Under the pieces are notes generated by a model, which saw nothing but the letters and a program-made list of their open reading frames with translations, ran no database searches and was not told the DNA's origin. DNA of 64,000 nucleotides from assembly GCF_001426545.1 (NCBI RefSeq), contig NZ_LMEZ01000009.1:581013-645012 (forward strand), given 5' to 3'. The position numbers were made by a program, and so were the translations under genes. Every line of letters starts with the position of its first letter. The first letter of the stretch is position 1. This stretch comes from Mycobacterium sp. Root135 (lineage in GTDB: Bacteria > Actinomycetota > Actinomycetes > Mycobacteriales > Mycobacteriaceae). Of this stretch, positions 51,937 to 62,435 are shown in pieces.

Positions 51937-53109
51937 GTGGATGGCCTGCTCGCGTTGTCGGACCGCGGTGCCGGTGTCCCGTTGCGGGAGCTGGCTCTCG
52001 TCGGGCTCACCGCCGCGATCGTCACGTACTTCGCCACCGGCTGGGTGCGCACCCTGGCCACCCGCCTCGGGGCGGTCGCCTACCCGCGCCAGCGCGACGT
52101 CCACGTTCAGCCGACCCCGCGGATGGGCGGCCTGGCCATGTACGTCGGCGTGGCCGCCGCGGTGCTGCTGGCCTCCCAGCTGCCCGCGCTCAACCGCGGC
52201 TTCGTCTACTCGACCGGTATGCCCGCGGTGGTGGTCGCCGGCGGGCTGATCATGCTGGTGGGCCTCATCGACGACCGCTGGGGACTGGACTCGCTGACCA
52301 AGTTCGCCGGCCAGATCACCGCCGCCAGCGTGCTGGTCACCATGGGCGTGGCATGGAGCGTGCTGTACATCCCGATCGGCGGCGTCGGCACCATCGTGCT
52401 GGACCAGGTGACCTCGATCCTGCTGACGCTGGCGCTGACGGTGTCGATCGTCAACGCCATGAACTTCATCGACGGGCTGGACGGTCTCGCGGCAGGGCTG
52501 GGTCTCATCACCGCCGCCGCGATCTGCATCTTCTCCATCGGTCTGCTGCGCGACCACGGCGGCGACGTCCTGTTCTACCCCCCGGCGATGATCTCCGTCG
52601 TACTGGCTGGCGCCTGCCTCGGGTTCCTGCCGCACAACTTCCACCCGGCCAAGATCTTCATGGGTGACTCGGGTTCGATGCTGATCGGTCTGATGCTGGC
52701 CGCCGCGTCGACCACCGCGGCGGGGCCGATCTCGCAGACGGCCTACGGAGCGCGCGACGTCTTTGCCTTGCTTTCGCCGTTCCTGCTGGTGGTCGCGGTG
52801 CTGTTCGTTCCCGCGCTCGACACCCTGCTGGCGATCGTGCGCCGCACCAGGGCCGGCGTTCACTTCACGACACCGGACAAGATGCATCTGCACCACCGGC
52901 TGCTGCAGATCGGGCACTCCCACCGACGCGTCGTCCTGCTGATCTACATGTGGGTCGGCATCGTGGCGCTGGGCGCCGCAAGCACGATTTTCTTCGACCC
53001 TCGGTACACCGGCGCGGTGATGCTCGCGGCGATCGTCGTGGCCGTCGTCATCACCCTCATCCCACTGCTCCGCAAGAGCCGAGAAGTTCCCAGCCAGTTA
53101 TCAGACTGA
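51937..53109 (+). CDS. wecA: Decaprenyl-phosphate N-acetylglucosamine-1-phosphate transferase
   Basis: A 390-residue polytopic membrane enzyme (rfe in M. tuberculosis) with ~11 helices. Metal and substrate motifs LIDDRWGLD, NAMNFIDGLDGLAAG, MGDSGSML and HLHHRLLQIGH are intact. It transfers GlcNAc-1-phosphate from UDP-GlcNAc to decaprenyl phosphate, the first step in making the arabinogalactan linker. Confidence 0.95.
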   Translation: MDGLLALSDRGAGVPLRELALVGLTAAIVTYFATGWVRTLATRLGAVAYPRQRDVHVQPTPRMGGLAMYVGVAAAVLLASQLPALNRGFVYSTGMPAVVVAGGLIMLVGLIDDRWGLDSLTKFAGQITAASVLVTMGVAWSVLYIPIGGVGTIVLDQVTSILLTLALTVSIVNAMNFIDGLDGLAAGLGLITAAAICIFSIGLLRDHGGDVLFYPPAMISVVLAGACLGFLPHNFHPAKIFMGDSGSMLIGLMLAAASTTAAGPISQTAYGARDVFALLSPFLLVVAVLFVPALDTLLAIVRRTRAGVHFTTPDKMHLHHRLLQIGHSHRRVVLLIYMWVGIVALGAASTIFFDPRYTGAVMLAAIVVAVVITLIPLLRKSREVPSQLSD

Positions 53110-53376
53110 GCAGTACGACGCAAAGTAGTAGGAGCCCGTTTAGGGGTGCCTACCATGTGGTAAGTTGCCTCCAGAACCCGAAAGACCTCGCGGGTTGCCG
53201 GCCCGGCCCGGCGGTTTGAAAGAGCCGTTCGGTGCCGAAGTACGACCGACAAAGGGAGCTACCCCTTGGGTGATTCCAGCGCGACAACCGCCCTCCGATA
53301 CGCTCGTCGGGCACGCGCCGGGTCATTGTTTGTCAAAGGGGACAGCTTCCGTGAGAGCGTGGATTGAGGTGAGTCA
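53110..53376 (+). promoter_or_regulatory. atp operon upstream region
   Basis: TACCAT (53151-53156) is a -10 candidate and is part of a perfect dyad TACCA-TG-TGGTA (53151-53162). It leaves a ~215-base leader containing GC-rich hairpins near 53190-53220. A repressor on the dyad would cover the -10. No good -35 is visible. Confidence 0.4.
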
Positions 53377-53832
53377 GTGACGACGCCAGCGCAGGACGCG
53401 CCGTTGGTGTTCCCATCCGTGGCGTTCCGGCCGATGCGACTGCTGATCGTGTGCGTGGCGCTCACCGGAGTTGCCCTCGTGGCCGCGGGATTCGTCGGCC
53501 ACATCTTCTTCGGAGTCTTCTTCGGCCTCGGCCTGGTTCTCGGTTTGGTCAACGCGCTGATGGTGCGACGCGCCGTCGAGTCGATCACCGCAGAAGACCA
53601 CCCGCTCAAGAAGAAGATGGCAGTCAACTCGGCCATGCGGCTGTTCTTCATCACCGCCATCGGATTGACCGTCGCCATCGTGTTCCGAAAGCACGACGGA
53701 CTCGCAGTGCTCTTCGGTCTCGCAATCTTTCAGGCCGTGCTCGTGATGAGCACCAGCATCCCCGTCATGAAGAAGATCCGCTCAAGCGGACTAGACGTCG
53801 AACAAACGCCCGCACCGGAATCGAAGGATTGA
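53377..53832 (+). CDS. atpI: AtpI-like membrane protein of the ATP synthase operon
   Basis: A 151-residue protein with four membrane helices in two pairs (LLIVCVALTGVALVAAGFV, HIFFGVFFGLGLVLGLVNALM and two more after ~85), equivalent to Rv1303. Proteins at this position assist c-ring assembly or magnesium uptake. GTG start; atpB follows after 10 bases. Confidence 0.88.
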   Translation: MTTPAQDAPLVFPSVAFRPMRLLIVCVALTGVALVAAGFVGHIFFGVFFGLGLVLGLVNALMVRRAVESITAEDHPLKKKMAVNSAMRLFFITAIGLTVAIVFRKHDGLAVLFGLAIFQAVLVMSTSIPVMKKIRSSGLDVEQTPAPESKD

Positions 53833-53842
53833 GCAGACGGCA

Positions 53843-54634
53843 ATGAATGAGACCTTCCTCGCCGCCGAGGGTGGAGCCCCGATTCACGTCGGAACCCACG
53901 AATACGTATTCCAGTTCCTGGGCATGACCTTCAACGGCGACACCATCATCTCCACGGTGATCGCCGCGATCATCGTCATCGCGCTGGCCTTCTTCCTCAA
54001 GTCCAAGGTGACCTCCACCGGCGTGCCCGGCGGAGTGCAACTGTTCTTCGAGGCCATCACCATCCAGATGCGCCAGCAGGTCGAGGCTGCGATCGGCATG
54101 AAGATCGCGCCGTTCGTGCTGCCGCTCGCCGTCACCATCTTCGTATTCATCCTGGTGTCGAACTGGCTCGCGGTGCTTCCGGTGCAGTACGGCGGTTCCG
54201 ACGGTGCCGCGGGCGAACTGATCAAAGCGCCCGCCTCCGACATCAACTACGTGCTGGCCCTCGCCGCGTTCGTCTTCATCTGCTATAACGCGGCAGGCAT
54301 CTGGCGCCGCGGCGCCTGGGGCCACGCCAAGAAGTTGGTCAAGGGCCACGTCACGCTGATGGCGCCCATCAACATCATCGAAGAGCTGGCCAAGCCAATC
54401 TCGTTGGCACTGCGACTCTTTGGCAACATCTTCGCCGGTGGCATCCTCGTGGCGCTCATCGCGATGTTCCCCTGGTACATCCAGTGGGCACCCAATGCCA
54501 TCTGGAAGACGTTCGACCTGTTCGTCGGTCTGATTCAGGCCTTCATCTTCGCGCTGCTGACGATCTTGTACTTCAGCCAGTCGATGGAGCTCGATCACGA
54601 CCACGAAGACGAGAACGAGAAAGCGCACCACTAG
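53843..54634 (+). CDS. atpB: ATP synthase F0 subunit a
   Basis: A 263-residue membrane subunit forming the proton half-channels. The essential Arg is in LAKPISLALRLFGNIFAGG. The acidic/His C-terminal end (ELDHDHEDENEKAHH) is on the surface. ATG 53843. Confidence 0.96.
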   Translation: MNETFLAAEGGAPIHVGTHEYVFQFLGMTFNGDTIISTVIAAIIVIALAFFLKSKVTSTGVPGGVQLFFEAITIQMRQQVEAAIGMKIAPFVLPLAVTIFVFILVSNWLAVLPVQYGGSDGAAGELIKAPASDINYVLALAAFVFICYNAAGIWRRGAWGHAKKLVKGHVTLMAPINIIEELAKPISLALRLFGNIFAGGILVALIAMFPWYIQWAPNAIWKTFDLFVGLIQAFIFALLTILYFSQSMELDHDHEDENEKAHH

Positions 54635-54665
54635 AAGCCAGCTCGACCCCGTAAGACCAGCAGTC

Positions 54666-54683
54666 CTGGTGGACACCCACCAG
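54666..54683 (+). other. Intercistronic hairpin before atpE
   Basis: CTGGTGG-ACAC-CCACCAG is a perfect 7-bp stem just before a strong AAGGAGG ribosome site (54689-54695). It may protect or process the mRNA so that subunit c is made in excess, as the c-ring needs about nine copies. Confidence 0.5.
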
Positions 54684-54703
54684 CTCACAAGGAGGAAAAA
54701 GGA

Positions 54704-54958
54704 ATGGATCCAAACGCCCTCATCACGGCCGGTGCGCTCATCGGCGGTGGACTCATCATGGGTGGCGGCGCCATCGGCGCGGGTATCGGCGACGGTATTG
54801 CCGGTAACGCACTGATCTCCGGCATCGCCCGGCAGCCCGAGGCGCAGGGCCGCCTGTTCACGCCCTTCTTCATCACCGTCGGTCTCGTGGAGGCCGCGTA
54901 CTTCATCAACCTGGCGTTCATGGCGCTGTTCGTCTTCGCCACGCCGGGTCTGTCGTAG
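54704..54958 (+). CDS. atpE: ATP synthase F0 subunit c
   Basis: An 84-residue hairpin subunit. The proton-carrying carboxylate is Glu63 (TVGLVEAAYFINL). Asp30, Leu61, Ala65 and Ile68, equivalent to the bedaquiline-contact residues Asp28, Leu59, Ala63 and Ile66 of M. tuberculosis, are all the sensitive type. Strong ribosome site. Confidence 0.97.
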   Translation: MDPNALITAGALIGGGLIMGGGAIGAGIGDGIAGNALISGIARQPEAQGRLFTPFFITVGLVEAAYFINLAFMALFVFATPGLS

Positions 54959-54967
54959 TCCGTCGGC

Positions 54968-55504
54968 ATGGGTGAACTCGGTTCGACTGTCCTGGCGGAC
55001 GGCATCCACATCCTGGCGGCCAGCCAGGCAGCGGAAGAAGAGGGTGGCGGGGGCAATAACTTCCTGATCCCCAACGGCACCTTCTTCGTCATTCTGATCA
55101 TCTTCTTGATCGTGCTCGGCGTGATCACGAAATGGGTTGTGCCACCGATCAGCAAGGTCCTCTCCGAGCGAGAGGCGATGCTGGCCAAGACCGCCGCAGA
55201 CAGCCGCAAGTCGGCCGAGCAGGTCGCAGCGGCGCAAGCCGACTACGACGAGGCAATGGCCGGGGCTCGCACCGAGGCATCGTCGATCCGTGACGAGGCC
55301 CGGACCGCCGGCCGCCAGGTGATCGACGAGAAGCGGGCCGAGGCCAGCGGAGAGGTTGCGGAGACCGTGCGCGAAGCGGATGCACAGCTGTCCGAACAGC
55401 GTTCGTCGACGCAGTCCTCGCTCGAGTCGTCGGTGGACGGCCTGTCCGCCACGTTGGCGAACCGCATCCTCGGCGTTGACGTCAACTCAGGCGGGAGCCG
55501 CTAA
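54968..55504 (+). CDS. atpF: ATP synthase F0 subunit b
   Basis: A 178-residue subunit with one membrane helix (TFFVILIIFLIVLGVITKWVV) and a long amphipathic coiled coil rich in Ala, Glu and Arg. It forms half of the peripheral stalk with the b' part of the next protein. atpH starts on the base after its stop. Confidence 0.95.
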   Translation: MGELGSTVLADGIHILAASQAAEEEGGGGNNFLIPNGTFFVILIIFLIVLGVITKWVVPPISKVLSEREAMLAKTAADSRKSAEQVAAAQADYDEAMAGARTEASSIRDEARTAGRQVIDEKRAEASGEVAETVREADAQLSEQRSSTQSSLESSVDGLSATLANRILGVDVNSGGSR

Positions 55505-56839
55505 ATGTCGACATTCATCGGTCAGCTGATCGGTTTCGCAGTCATCGTGTACATCCTGTGGCGCTTCGTCGTGCCGCCGGTGAAGACGTTGATGCAGAAG
55601 CAGCAGGACGCCGTACGCACCGCGCTCGCCGAGAGTGCCGAGGCGGCAAAGAAACTCGCCGACGCCGACGCCATGCATGCCAAGGCGCTCAAGGATGCCA
55701 AGGCGCAGGCGTCCAAGGTGACCGACGAGGCTCGGCACGATTCGGAGCGCATCGAAAGCCAGCTCGCAGAGCAGGCGGTCGTCGAAGCAGAACGGCTGAA
55801 GGCTCAAGGCGCGCAACAAGTTCAGCTCATGCGGCAGCAGTTGATCAGGCAGCTGCGGCAGGGATTGGGCCAGGAGTCGGTCGACAAGGCCGACGCGCTG
55901 GTTCGAGCGCACGTGGCCGATCCTGCCGCCCAGGCGGCCACGGTCGACCGCTTCCTCGACGAGCTCGATCAGATGGCACCGTCCTCGGTGACCATCGAGA
56001 CGGGTGTCTCGGCTCGGCTTCGTGCCGCAAGCCGAGCCGCCTTCGACGAGCTCACCAAGGCGTTCGACGACGTCGCAGGCAACCTGGAGGCGGCGGGTCT
56101 GACCACCGTCGCCGACGAACTCTCCGGAGTGGTGGGTCTGCTCGGCGTCGAGCCGACCCTCACCAGGCACCTCACCGAGCACAACGACGATTCCGACGCG
56201 AAGGTGCGTCTGACCGACCGGCTGTTCTCGAACAAGGTCGACGAGCACACGCTTCAGTTGCTGCGGACCGCGGTGTCCCAGCGCTGGTCGGCAGCGGCGG
56301 ACTTCGTCGACGGCATCGAACACCTGGCCCGGCTCGCGCTTCTCAAGCGTGCCGAGCTCGAGAACCAGGTCGACGAAGTCGAAGAGCAGCTCTTCCGGTT
56401 CGGGCGGGTGTTGGACTCCGAGCCGCGCCTCACCGCGCTGCTGAGCGACTACACGACTCCGCTGGACGGCCGACTCGCCCTCTTGGACAAGGTCGTCGGG
56501 GGATCGGGCGTCGACGGTACGGCCGCGGCTCTGCTCAAGCAGACCATCGGTCGGCTGCGCGGCGAACGAGCCGACGAAGCCGTGGTGGACCTGGCCGAGC
56601 TGGCCGTGGCCCGCCGTGGCGAAGTCGTCGCCCACGTCGACGCGGCCGCCGAGCTGACCGACGCCCAGCGCGACCGGCTCGCCGAACTGCTGACCCGGAT
56701 CTACGGCCACCCGGTGGCGGTCCAGCTGAACGTCGATCCCGAGGTGCTCGGTGGCCTCTCGATCACCGTCGGCGACGAAGTGATCGACGGTTCCATCGCA
56801 TCCCGGCTGGCGGCCGCTCAGACCCAGCTGCCCGACTGA
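55505..56839 (+). CDS. atpH: ATP synthase fused b'-delta subunit
   Basis: A 444-residue fusion typical of mycobacteria. Residues ~1-160 are a second b subunit (membrane helix LIGFAVIVYILWRFVVPP then coiled coil), and ~265-444 form the delta (OSCP) domain with RRGEVVAHVDAAAELTDAQRD. A ~100-residue segment links them. It anchors F1 to the stalk. Confidence 0.96.
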   Translation: MSTFIGQLIGFAVIVYILWRFVVPPVKTLMQKQQDAVRTALAESAEAAKKLADADAMHAKALKDAKAQASKVTDEARHDSERIESQLAEQAVVEAERLKAQGAQQVQLMRQQLIRQLRQGLGQESVDKADALVRAHVADPAAQAATVDRFLDELDQMAPSSVTIETGVSARLRAASRAAFDELTKAFDDVAGNLEAAGLTTVADELSGVVGLLGVEPTLTRHLTEHNDDSDAKVRLTDRLFSNKVDEHTLQLLRTAVSQRWSAAADFVDGIEHLARLALLKRAELENQVDEVEEQLFRFGRVLDSEPRLTALLSDYTTPLDGRLALLDKVVGGSGVDGTAAALLKQTIGRLRGERADEAVVDLAELAVARRGEVVAHVDAAAELTDAQRDRLAELLTRIYGHPVAVQLNVDPEVLGGLSITVGDEVIDGSIASRLAAAQTQLPD

Positions 56840-56876
56840 CCCACAATCCAATCCAAAAGGTAGGAAGACCAAGAAC

Positions 56877-58526
56877 ATGGCAGAGTTGACAATCTCCGCT
56901 GCTGACATCGAAGGTGCCGTCGAGGAGTACGTATCCTCGTTCTCCGCCGACACCGAGCGCGAAGAGATCGGCACAGTCATCGACGCCGGTGACGGCATCG
57001 CCCACGTCGAGGGCCTGCCCTCGGTCATGACCCAGGAACTCCTCGAGTTCCCCGGTGGGGTTCTCGGTGTCGCACTGAACCTCGACGAGCACAGCATCGG
57101 TGCGGTCATCCTCGGCGACTTCGAGAAGATCGAACAGGGCCAGCAGGTCAAGCGCACCGGTGAAGTGCTCTCGGTACCCGTCGGCGACGGATTCCTGGGC
57201 CGCGTGGTGAACCCGCTGGGCCAGCCCATCGACGGCCAGGGCGACATCGACACCGACATCCGTCGTGCGCTCGAGCTGCAGGCGCCCTCGGTGGTTCAGC
57301 GTCAGGGCGTCGAAGAGCCGCTGCAGACCGGCATCAAGGCCATCGACGCGATGACCCCCATCGGCCGTGGCCAGCGTCAGCTGATCATCGGCGACCGCAA
57401 GACCGGCAAGACGGCCGTCGCGGTCGACACGATCCTCAACCAGCGTGAAGCCTGGGCGACCGGCGACCCCAAGCAGCAGGTGCGCTGCGTGTACGTCGCG
57501 ATCGGCCAGAAGGGCACCACGATCGCCAGCGTCAAGCGCGCCCTCGAAGATGGCGGCGCGATGGAGTACACCACCATCGTGGCGTCCCCGGCGTCTGACC
57601 CGGCCGGCTTCAAGTGGCTTGCGCCCTACACCGGTTCGGCCATCGGCCAGCACTGGATGTACGACGGCAAGCACGTCCTCATCGTCTTCGACGACCTGTC
57701 CAAGCAGGCCGACGCCTACCGCGCGATCTCGCTGCTGCTGCGTCGTCCCCCGGGCCGTGAAGCGTTCCCCGGCGACGTCTTCTACCTCCACTCCCGTCTG
57801 CTGGAGCGGTGCGCCAAGCTGAACGACGAGCTGGGTGGTGGATCGATGACCGGACTGCCGATCATCGAGACCAAGGCCAACGACATCTCGGCGTTCATCC
57901 CGACCAACGTCATCTCCATCACCGACGGCCAGTGCTTCCTGGAGTCCGACCTGTTCAACCAGGGCGTGCGACCGGCCATCAACGTCGGTGTGTCGGTGTC
58001 GCGCGTCGGTGGTGCCGCACAGATCAAGGGCATGAAGGAAGTTGCGGGCTCGTTGCGACTCGACCTGTCGCAGTACCGCGAGCTGGAGTCCTTCGCGGCG
58101 TTCGCGTCCGACCTTGACCCGACGTCGAAGGCTCAGCTCGAGCGCGGCAGCCGGCTGGTGGAACTGCTCAAGCAGCCTCAGTACAGCCCACTGTCGGTCG
58201 AGCAGCAGGTCATCGCGATCTTCCTCGGCACCAAGGGTCACTTGGACTCGGTGCCCGTCGAAGACGTGCAGCGCTTCGAGGCCGAGTTCCTCGAGCACGT
58301 CAAGGCCAGCCATGACGACATCTTCGACGGCATCCGGGAAACGAAGAAGTTCCCGGAGGACGCCCAGGAGAAGCTGACCGGGATCGTCAACGAGTTCAAG
58401 AAGGGCTTCGCGGCCACCGACGGCAGCTCCGTTGCCGTCAACGAGGCCGAGACCGAGGCAATGGACGAGGACGACGTCGAGAAGGAATCGGTCAAGGTCC
58501 GCAAGCCGGCGCCGAAGAAGAAGTAG
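56877..58526 (+). CDS. atpA: ATP synthase F1 subunit alpha
   Basis: A 549-residue subunit with P-loop GDRKTGKT at ~171-178. The C-terminus has the mycobacterial extension (about 35 residues, ending KVRKPAPKKK) known to suppress ATP hydrolysis. A/T-poor, strongly biased codons fit a highly expressed gene. Confidence 0.97.
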   Translation: MAELTISAADIEGAVEEYVSSFSADTEREEIGTVIDAGDGIAHVEGLPSVMTQELLEFPGGVLGVALNLDEHSIGAVILGDFEKIEQGQQVKRTGEVLSVPVGDGFLGRVVNPLGQPIDGQGDIDTDIRRALELQAPSVVQRQGVEEPLQTGIKAIDAMTPIGRGQRQLIIGDRKTGKTAVAVDTILNQREAWATGDPKQQVRCVYVAIGQKGTTIASVKRALEDGGAMEYTTIVASPASDPAGFKWLAPYTGSAIGQHWMYDGKHVLIVFDDLSKQADAYRAISLLLRRPPGREAFPGDVFYLHSRLLERCAKLNDELGGGSMTGLPIIETKANDISAFIPTNVISITDGQCFLESDLFNQGVRPAINVGVSVSRVGGAAQIKGMKEVAGSLRLDLSQYRELESFAAFASDLDPTSKAQLERGSRLVELLKQPQYSPLSVEQQVIAIFLGTKGHLDSVPVEDVQRFEAEFLEHVKASHDDIFDGIRETKKFPEDAQEKLTGIVNEFKKGFAATDGSSVAVNEAETEAMDEDDVEKESVKVRKPAPKKK

Positions 58527-58536
58527 GTAAGGAGAC

Positions 58537-59463
58537 ATGGCAGCCACACTGCGCGAGCTACGCGGGCGCATCCGCTCCGCCGGGTCGATCAAGAAGATCA
58601 CCAAGGCCCAGGAGCTGATCGCCACGTCGCGGATTGCCAAGGCGCAAGCGCGCGTCCAGGCAGCTCGGCCGTACTCCGACGAGATCACCAACATGCTCAC
58701 CGAGCTCGCGGGTGCCAGTGCGCTGGACCACCCGCTGCTCGTCGAGCGGGAGTCGCCCAAGCGCGCCGCTGTGCTCGTCGTGTCCTCCGACCGGGGGCTC
58801 TGCGGGGCCTACAACGCCAACGTGCTGCGGCAGTCCGAAGAGCTCTTCGCGCTGCTGCGGGACGAGGGCAAGACTCCCGTCATCTACGCGGTGGGTCGAA
58901 AGGCGCTGGGCTACTACAGCTTCCGTCAGCGCGAGGTGAAGGATTCGTGGACCGGCTTCTCCGAGCGGCCGACCTACGACCAAGCTCGCGAGATCGCCGA
59001 CGTCCTCGTTTCCGCCTTCATGGCCGGCGTTGACGACGACGACGAGAACGCGGGTGACGACGGCATCCTGGGCGTCGACGAAATCCACATCGTCTTCACG
59101 CAGTTCAAGTCGATGCTCTCGCAGTCGGCCATCGCCCTGCGGATCGCTCCGATGGTGATCGAGTACGTCGGCGAGCAGGAGAACGACGGCCCGCAGACGT
59201 TGTTCTCCTTCGAGCCAAATGCTGAGAACCTGTTCGACGCGCTGTTGCCGCGCTACATCGCCACACGCGTCTACTCGGCGCTACTGGAGGCCGCGGCATC
59301 CGAATCCGCGTCGCGGCGCCGGGCGATGAAGTCGGCCACCGACAACGCCGACGATCTGATCAAGGCGCTGACGCTGGAGGCCAACCGCGAGCGTCAAGCC
59401 CAGATCACCCAGGAAATCAGCGAGATCGTCGGTGGCGCCAACGCGCTCGCCGACGCCAAGTAG
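58537..59463 (+). CDS. atpG: ATP synthase F1 subunit gamma
   Basis: A 308-residue rotor subunit (RIRSAGSIKKITKAQELIATSRI at the start, NRERQAQITQEISEIVGGA at the end). The acidic insertion GVDDDDENAGDDGI at ~165-178 is the mycobacteria-specific gamma loop. 10 bases after atpA. Confidence 0.96.
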   Translation: MAATLRELRGRIRSAGSIKKITKAQELIATSRIAKAQARVQAARPYSDEITNMLTELAGASALDHPLLVERESPKRAAVLVVSSDRGLCGAYNANVLRQSEELFALLRDEGKTPVIYAVGRKALGYYSFRQREVKDSWTGFSERPTYDQAREIADVLVSAFMAGVDDDDENAGDDGILGVDEIHIVFTQFKSMLSQSAIALRIAPMVIEYVGEQENDGPQTLFSFEPNAENLFDALLPRYIATRVYSALLEAAASESASRRRAMKSATDNADDLIKALTLEANRERQAQITQEISEIVGGANALADAK

Positions 59464-59508
59464 CCCTCGATACACACATCCCCGGAAGCGAAGAGAAGCG
59501 AAGAAACA

Positions 59509-60942
<1,434 letters not shown>

Positions 60943-60972
60943 TGATCGCTCCGAGCCGAAAGGTGGTGACCG

Positions 60973-61341
60973 ATGGCTACTGAAATTCACGTCGAGATCG
61001 TGGCCGTCGAGCGCGAGCTGTGGTCGGGTGACGCGACGTTCGTGTTCACCCGCACCACGGCGGGCGAGATCGGCATCCTGCCACGGCACATCCCCTTGGT
61101 CGCCCAACTCGTCGACGACGCCATGGTGCGCGTCGAGCGGGAGGGCGAGGACGACCTTCGCATCGCGGTCGACGGAGGGTTCCTCTCCGTAACCGACGAA
61201 GCAGTCCGGATCCTGGTCGAGAACGCGCAGTTGGAGTCGGAGATCAACGCCGACGAAGCCAAGCAGGACGCCGAGTCCGACGACGAGCGCACGGCAGCGT
61301 GGGGCAGGGCGCGGTTGCGCGCCCTCGGCGAGCTCGACTGA
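60973..61341 (+). CDS. atpC: ATP synthase F1 subunit epsilon
   Basis: A 122-residue subunit: N-terminal beta-sandwich (VEIVAVERELWSGDATFVF, GEIGILPRHIPLVAQL) and a short C-terminal helical part, as in mycobacteria, where it contributes little to ATPase inhibition. Last gene of the complex. Confidence 0.95.
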   Translation: MATEIHVEIVAVERELWSGDATFVFTRTTAGEIGILPRHIPLVAQLVDDAMVRVEREGEDDLRIAVDGGFLSVTDEAVRILVENAQLESEINADEAKQDAESDDERTAAWGRARLRALGELD

Positions 61342-61348
61342 TTTCGCG

Positions 61349-61795
61349 ATGAGCGCGTCCATGATCACCATGGTCGCGCTGATCGGCGTGTTGTTGCTGG
61401 TCGTGCTCGCACTGTCGTACCGGCTGTGGAAGTTGCGTCAGGTGGGCGGTTCCGCCGCCATCCTGCGCGACGTTCCCGCCGTCGGCGGGCACGGCTGGCG
61501 ACACGGCGTGGTGCGCTACCGCGGCGGCGAGGCCGGCTTCTATCGACTCTCGAGCCTGCGGTGGTGGCCCGACCGTCGGCTGTCGCGACGCGGCATCGAA
61601 GTGGTGTCACGGCGTGCCCCGCGTGGCGACGAAACCGACATCATGAGCGCCGAAATCGTCGTGCTCGAACTCCGTGACACGGGTCCGGAGAGTCGACGGG
61701 GCTACGAGATGGCCCTGGACCGGGGGGCGTTGACCGCGTTCACGTCATGGCTCGAGTCGCGCCCGTCGCCGCGCGCTCGCCGTCGCCAGAACTAG
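61349..61795 (+). CDS. DUF2550 membrane protein
   Basis: A 148-residue actinobacterial protein with one N-terminal helix (MITMVALIGVLLLVVLALSYRLW) and a basic DUF2550 domain (GWRHGVVRYRGGEAGFYRLSSLRWWPDRRLSR), homologous to Rv1312. It always follows atpC in mycobacteria. Function unknown. Its 3' end overlaps the convergent gene by four bases. Confidence 0.9.
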   Translation: MSASMITMVALIGVLLLVVLALSYRLWKLRQVGGSAAILRDVPAVGGHGWRHGVVRYRGGEAGFYRLSSLRWWPDRRLSRRGIEVVSRRAPRGDETDIMSAEIVVLELRDTGPESRRGYEMALDRGALTAFTSWLESRPSPRARRRQN

Positions 61796-62367
61796 GCCTT
61801 CGGCCCACCCGGCTGCCACAGCACGTCGCCGTCGGGATTGGCCACTCGGCACAGGATGAACAACAAGTCCGACAGCCGATTCAAATACTTCGCCGGTAAT
61901 GGGCTGATCGAATCGCCGTGGGCGTCGACCGCCCGCCATGCGGTCCGCTCCGCCCGCCGCGCGACGGTTCGCGCCACGTGGAGCAGGGCCGACAGGGGAG
62001 TGCCGCCCGGCAGGATGAACGAATTCAGGGCTGGTAGCGGTTCGTTGAACTCGTCGCACCACGATTCAAGTCGGTCGACGTAGTCCTGCGTGATCCGCAG
62101 CGGTGGGTACTCCGGGTTCTCGACCACCGGCGTCGACAGGTCCGCGCCCGCGTCGAAGAGGTCGTTCTGCACCTGGCGCAAGACGGCCAGGACCCGCTCG
62201 TCGGGAGCACCCAACGAGACGGCGACGCCGATCGCGGCGTTCGCCTCGTCGCAGTCGGCGTATGCCTCGAGACGGGGATCGTTCTTGGACACCCTGCTGA
62301 AGTCGCTCAGCCCGGTCGATCCGTCGTCGCCGGTTCGGGTGTAGATGCGGGTTAGGTGAACTCCCAT
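61792..62367 (-). CDS. Cob(I)yrinic acid a,c-diamide adenosyltransferase (PduO type)
   Basis: A 191-residue ATR: ATP site YTRTGDDGSTGLSDFSRVSKND at the N-terminus, RTVARRAERTAW later. It makes adenosylcobalamin from cob(I)alamin and ATP. ATG 62367 is divergent from murA across 68 bases. Homologue of Rv1314c. Confidence 0.95.
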   Translation of the reverse strand: MGVHLTRIYTRTGDDGSTGLSDFSRVSKNDPRLEAYADCDEANAAIGVAVSLGAPDERVLAVLRQVQNDLFDAGADLSTPVVENPEYPPLRITQDYVDRLESWCDEFNEPLPALNSFILPGGTPLSALLHVARTVARRAERTAWRAVDAHGDSISPLPAKYLNRLSDLLFILCRVANPDGDVLWQPGGPKA

Positions 62368-62423
62368 GTCGAAACCGTACCCGGGCTGATTGGCGGAAAC
62401 GGCTCTCGCTGGTCTGCGCTGCT

Positions 62424-62435
62424 TAGACTGGCCGC
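62424..62435 (+). promoter_or_regulatory. -10 box giving a leaderless murA transcript
   Basis: TAGACT (62424-62429) ends six bases before GTG 62436, so the mRNA should begin at the start codon. No -35 consensus is seen. Confidence 0.5.
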
